Source of the DNA: Spirochaetota bacterium
GTDB taxonomy: Bacteria; Spirochaetota; Brachyspiria; Brachyspirales; JACRPF01
Direction of reading: 5' to 3'
Assembly (NCBI GenBank): GCA_016214035.1
Contig: JACRPF010000018.1
Coordinates: 124,001-188,000 of the forward strand
Length of the DNA: 64,000 nt
How positions within the stretch are numbered: the first letter of the stretch is position 1; each line of letters starts with the position of its first letter. Below the pieces are notes generated by a model, which saw only the letters and a program-made list of their open reading frames with translations, was not told the origin of the DNA and made no database searches. A program made the position numbers and the translations under genes. Positions 62,877 to 64,000 of this stretch are shown here, piece by piece.

Positions 62877-64000
62877 TCACACCGGCCCTGACGGCGAACT
62901 GCAGGTGAGACTGCCCCACGTTGTGCGGCATACGTCTTTCGCGCACTGAATGGCAAGAACATCCTTTACCGGCGGTTCGTTCGACTGCGCCAGCGTAAGT
63001 CCTGAAACAATATAGTACGCATGTTCCGGCGTGAATTGAAATTCCTTTCTCGGCCCCTGATATGCGACAGCATCGATACAGCATGAACCGTCGCCTTTCG
63101 TTATCTCCCATCGCACCGTTTCCCCGTGAAATGTTCCCGGCGTGGTGTGGATATACGCGGTACGGCCTCCCGCGGAGAGCGCAAACACGCCGCCGCCGAG
63201 GTCTCTCGCCTGAGCGTCAGGCGCTGTGAGTTCATACCGGAGCCGCAGATCCTCCGCGCGATAGATACCGTCTGCCGGTTTATCGAGATTGGGATGAAAA
63301 TCGCCGTTCGACCGGAATACACCGGTGACACTCAGTATGCGATTATCGTTCTGTGTATTCACCACACGCGCCGTACAGAAATCCTTTCCGTCATGCAGAA
63401 ACCGTAAACGCAGAACAGCGACAGCAGCATCCTTCGCCTTCCAATATCCGATAAGCACTCGCCGCTGCGCCCAGAACATATCCTGATTGACGGACCCGAT
63501 TGTTGCGTCCTCTGAAAACCATGTGGTACCGTATGTGGATTTTGCATCATCCTCCTGGCGGATGAATCGTCTGTTAATTGAGAATGCTGCGGACGGCAGT
63601 CTGAAAAACCGCGCTTTAATTTTCGCCGGACACGGCAGCACGGGGACCATCGGCGGCTGCGGATTGTTTTCACGCTCGCGGGGAGTAATACCGGTTGCTT
63701 CGGCAAGATATGCCTGCGTGCCCGGCTTTAACAGATCGCTGTATGCCCTGCTGTGCGGGCCGGACCATTGTCCGGTAGCAGGATGATAATGTTCCGCCAC
63801 CATGGTCCACGCATGTACCGCAAGTTTCCCGGCGATACGCCGCACCGCCGGGTCCTCCACCAGATGCAGCGTCCTGTTTATCTCTTCTATGGCGACAACG
63901 GTATATGTGGGGCTGTTATATTCATTGAATGAGCCGTGATATTCAGTATGCGTGAGCATGTCGGTCAACCGCTTTTTTCCGTATTCGAATATCTCACTAA
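62877..64000 (-). CDS. Unassigned protein, N-terminal part outside window
   Basis: The frame stays open to the window edge (…SEIFEYGKKRLTDMLTHT), so the TTG start at 63968 of the track is internal. The visible ~374 residues begin with a helical region (YHGSFNEYNSPTYTVVAIEEI, SGPHSRAYSDLL) typical of an alpha/alpha toroid, then a beta-rich part (VLRLRFLHDGKDFCTARVV, GGGVFALSAGGRTAYIHTTPG). This order resembles some polysaccharide-lyase/heparinase-like or toroidal glycosidase proteins, but no family is certain. It is translationally coupled to the gene at 60344-62875. Confidence 0.55.
   Translation of the reverse strand, partial: SEIFEYGKKRLTDMLTHTEYHGSFNEYNSPTYTVVAIEEINRTLHLVEDPAVRRIAGKLAVHAWTMVAEHYHPATGQWSGPHSRAYSDLLKPGTQAYLAEATGITPRERENNPQPPMVPVLPCPAKIKARFFRLPSAAFSINRRFIRQEDDAKSTYGTTWFSEDATIGSVNQDMFWAQRRVLIGYWKAKDAAVAVLRLRFLHDGKDFCTARVVNTQNDNRILSVTGVFRSNGDFHPNLDKPADGIYRAEDLRLRYELTAPDAQARDLGGGVFALSAGGRTAYIHTTPGTFHGETVRWEITKGDGSCCIDAVAYQGPRKEFQFTPEHAYYIVSGLTLAQSNEPPVKDVLAIQCAKDVCRTTWGSLTCSSPSGPV

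Noticed and set aside
1-64000. CRISPR arrays, tRNA or rRNA genes, insertion sequences
   Set aside because: On reading both strands I saw no spaced direct repeats, no cloverleaf with a conserved T-loop, no rRNA-like stretch and no transposase.

Overview
The window looks like chromosomal DNA of a Gram-negative (diderm), motile, carbohydrate-degrading bacterium. The evidence is a type II secretion/type IV pilus-type secretin, a predicted outer-membrane porin-like protein of the PorV/UPF0164 type, lipoprotein and Sec signal peptides, and a chemoreceptor. The UPF0164-like protein, the DUF1846 gene and the GntR-LacI hybrid regulators together suggest a Spirochaetota- or Lentisphaerota-like lineage. 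No rRNA is present, so this placement is inference only. I see no tRNA, rRNA, CRISPR array, phage or transposase gene.

Layout. (1) 1-4232, plus strand: end of a secretin gene, a pilin-like membrane protein, then a chemoreceptor without a periplasmic domain overlapped by a 64-residue MshEN-like (candidate c-di-GMP binding) protein. (2) 4256-35420, all minus strand: a lipoprotein hydrolase/outer-membrane pair; a two-enzyme operon led by a GntR-LacI regulator; an ABC importer with its own promoter; a 640-base gene-free stretch with a 170-bp inverted-repeat element; and an operon of about 18.6 kb led by a second GntR-LacI regulator. The long operon encodes six secreted glycosidase-like proteins, three of which are tandem paralogues of about 1200 residues. 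(3) 35529-50873, mostly housekeeping: DUF721 (DciA-like), uvrC, a coiled-coil membrane protein, nagA-like, a SNF2 helicase, a Xer recombinase, the porin-like protein, an RNA-modification operon (tgt, a 16S rRNA G1405-type methyltransferase, rsmI), a small heat shock protein with a sigma-54 promoter, an esterase, a glyoxalase-fold protein and DUF1846. (4) 50880-60287, minus strand: a LacI-led operon with GH2, GH16 (agarase-type motif), two beta-propeller glycosidases and a clan-A agarase-like enzyme, which looks like a red-algal galactan utilisation locus without SusC/SusD or sulfatases. (5) 60344-64000, minus strand: two unassigned proteins of another operon, the second cut by the window end.

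How the parts work together. Each sugar operon starts with its own regulator gene, which has a near-consensus sigma-70 promoter and a palindrome downstream of the -10 box. This implies autoregulated, substrate-induced single transcripts. Secreted multi-modular enzymes would cut polysaccharides; the propeller enzymes and GH2, which lack signal peptides, would finish oligosaccharides in the cytoplasm. Several housekeeping promoters lie so close to the start codon that the mRNAs should be leaderless.

The observations most worth a second look are the ArmA/Rmt-like aminoglycoside-resistance-type methyltransferase inside a housekeeping tgt-rsmI operon, the perfect sigma-54 promoter on the small heat shock gene, the seven-copy binding-module family in the giant glycosidases, the stand-alone MshEN-like protein paired with a chemoreceptor, and the matched promoter-operator design of the sugar regulators.
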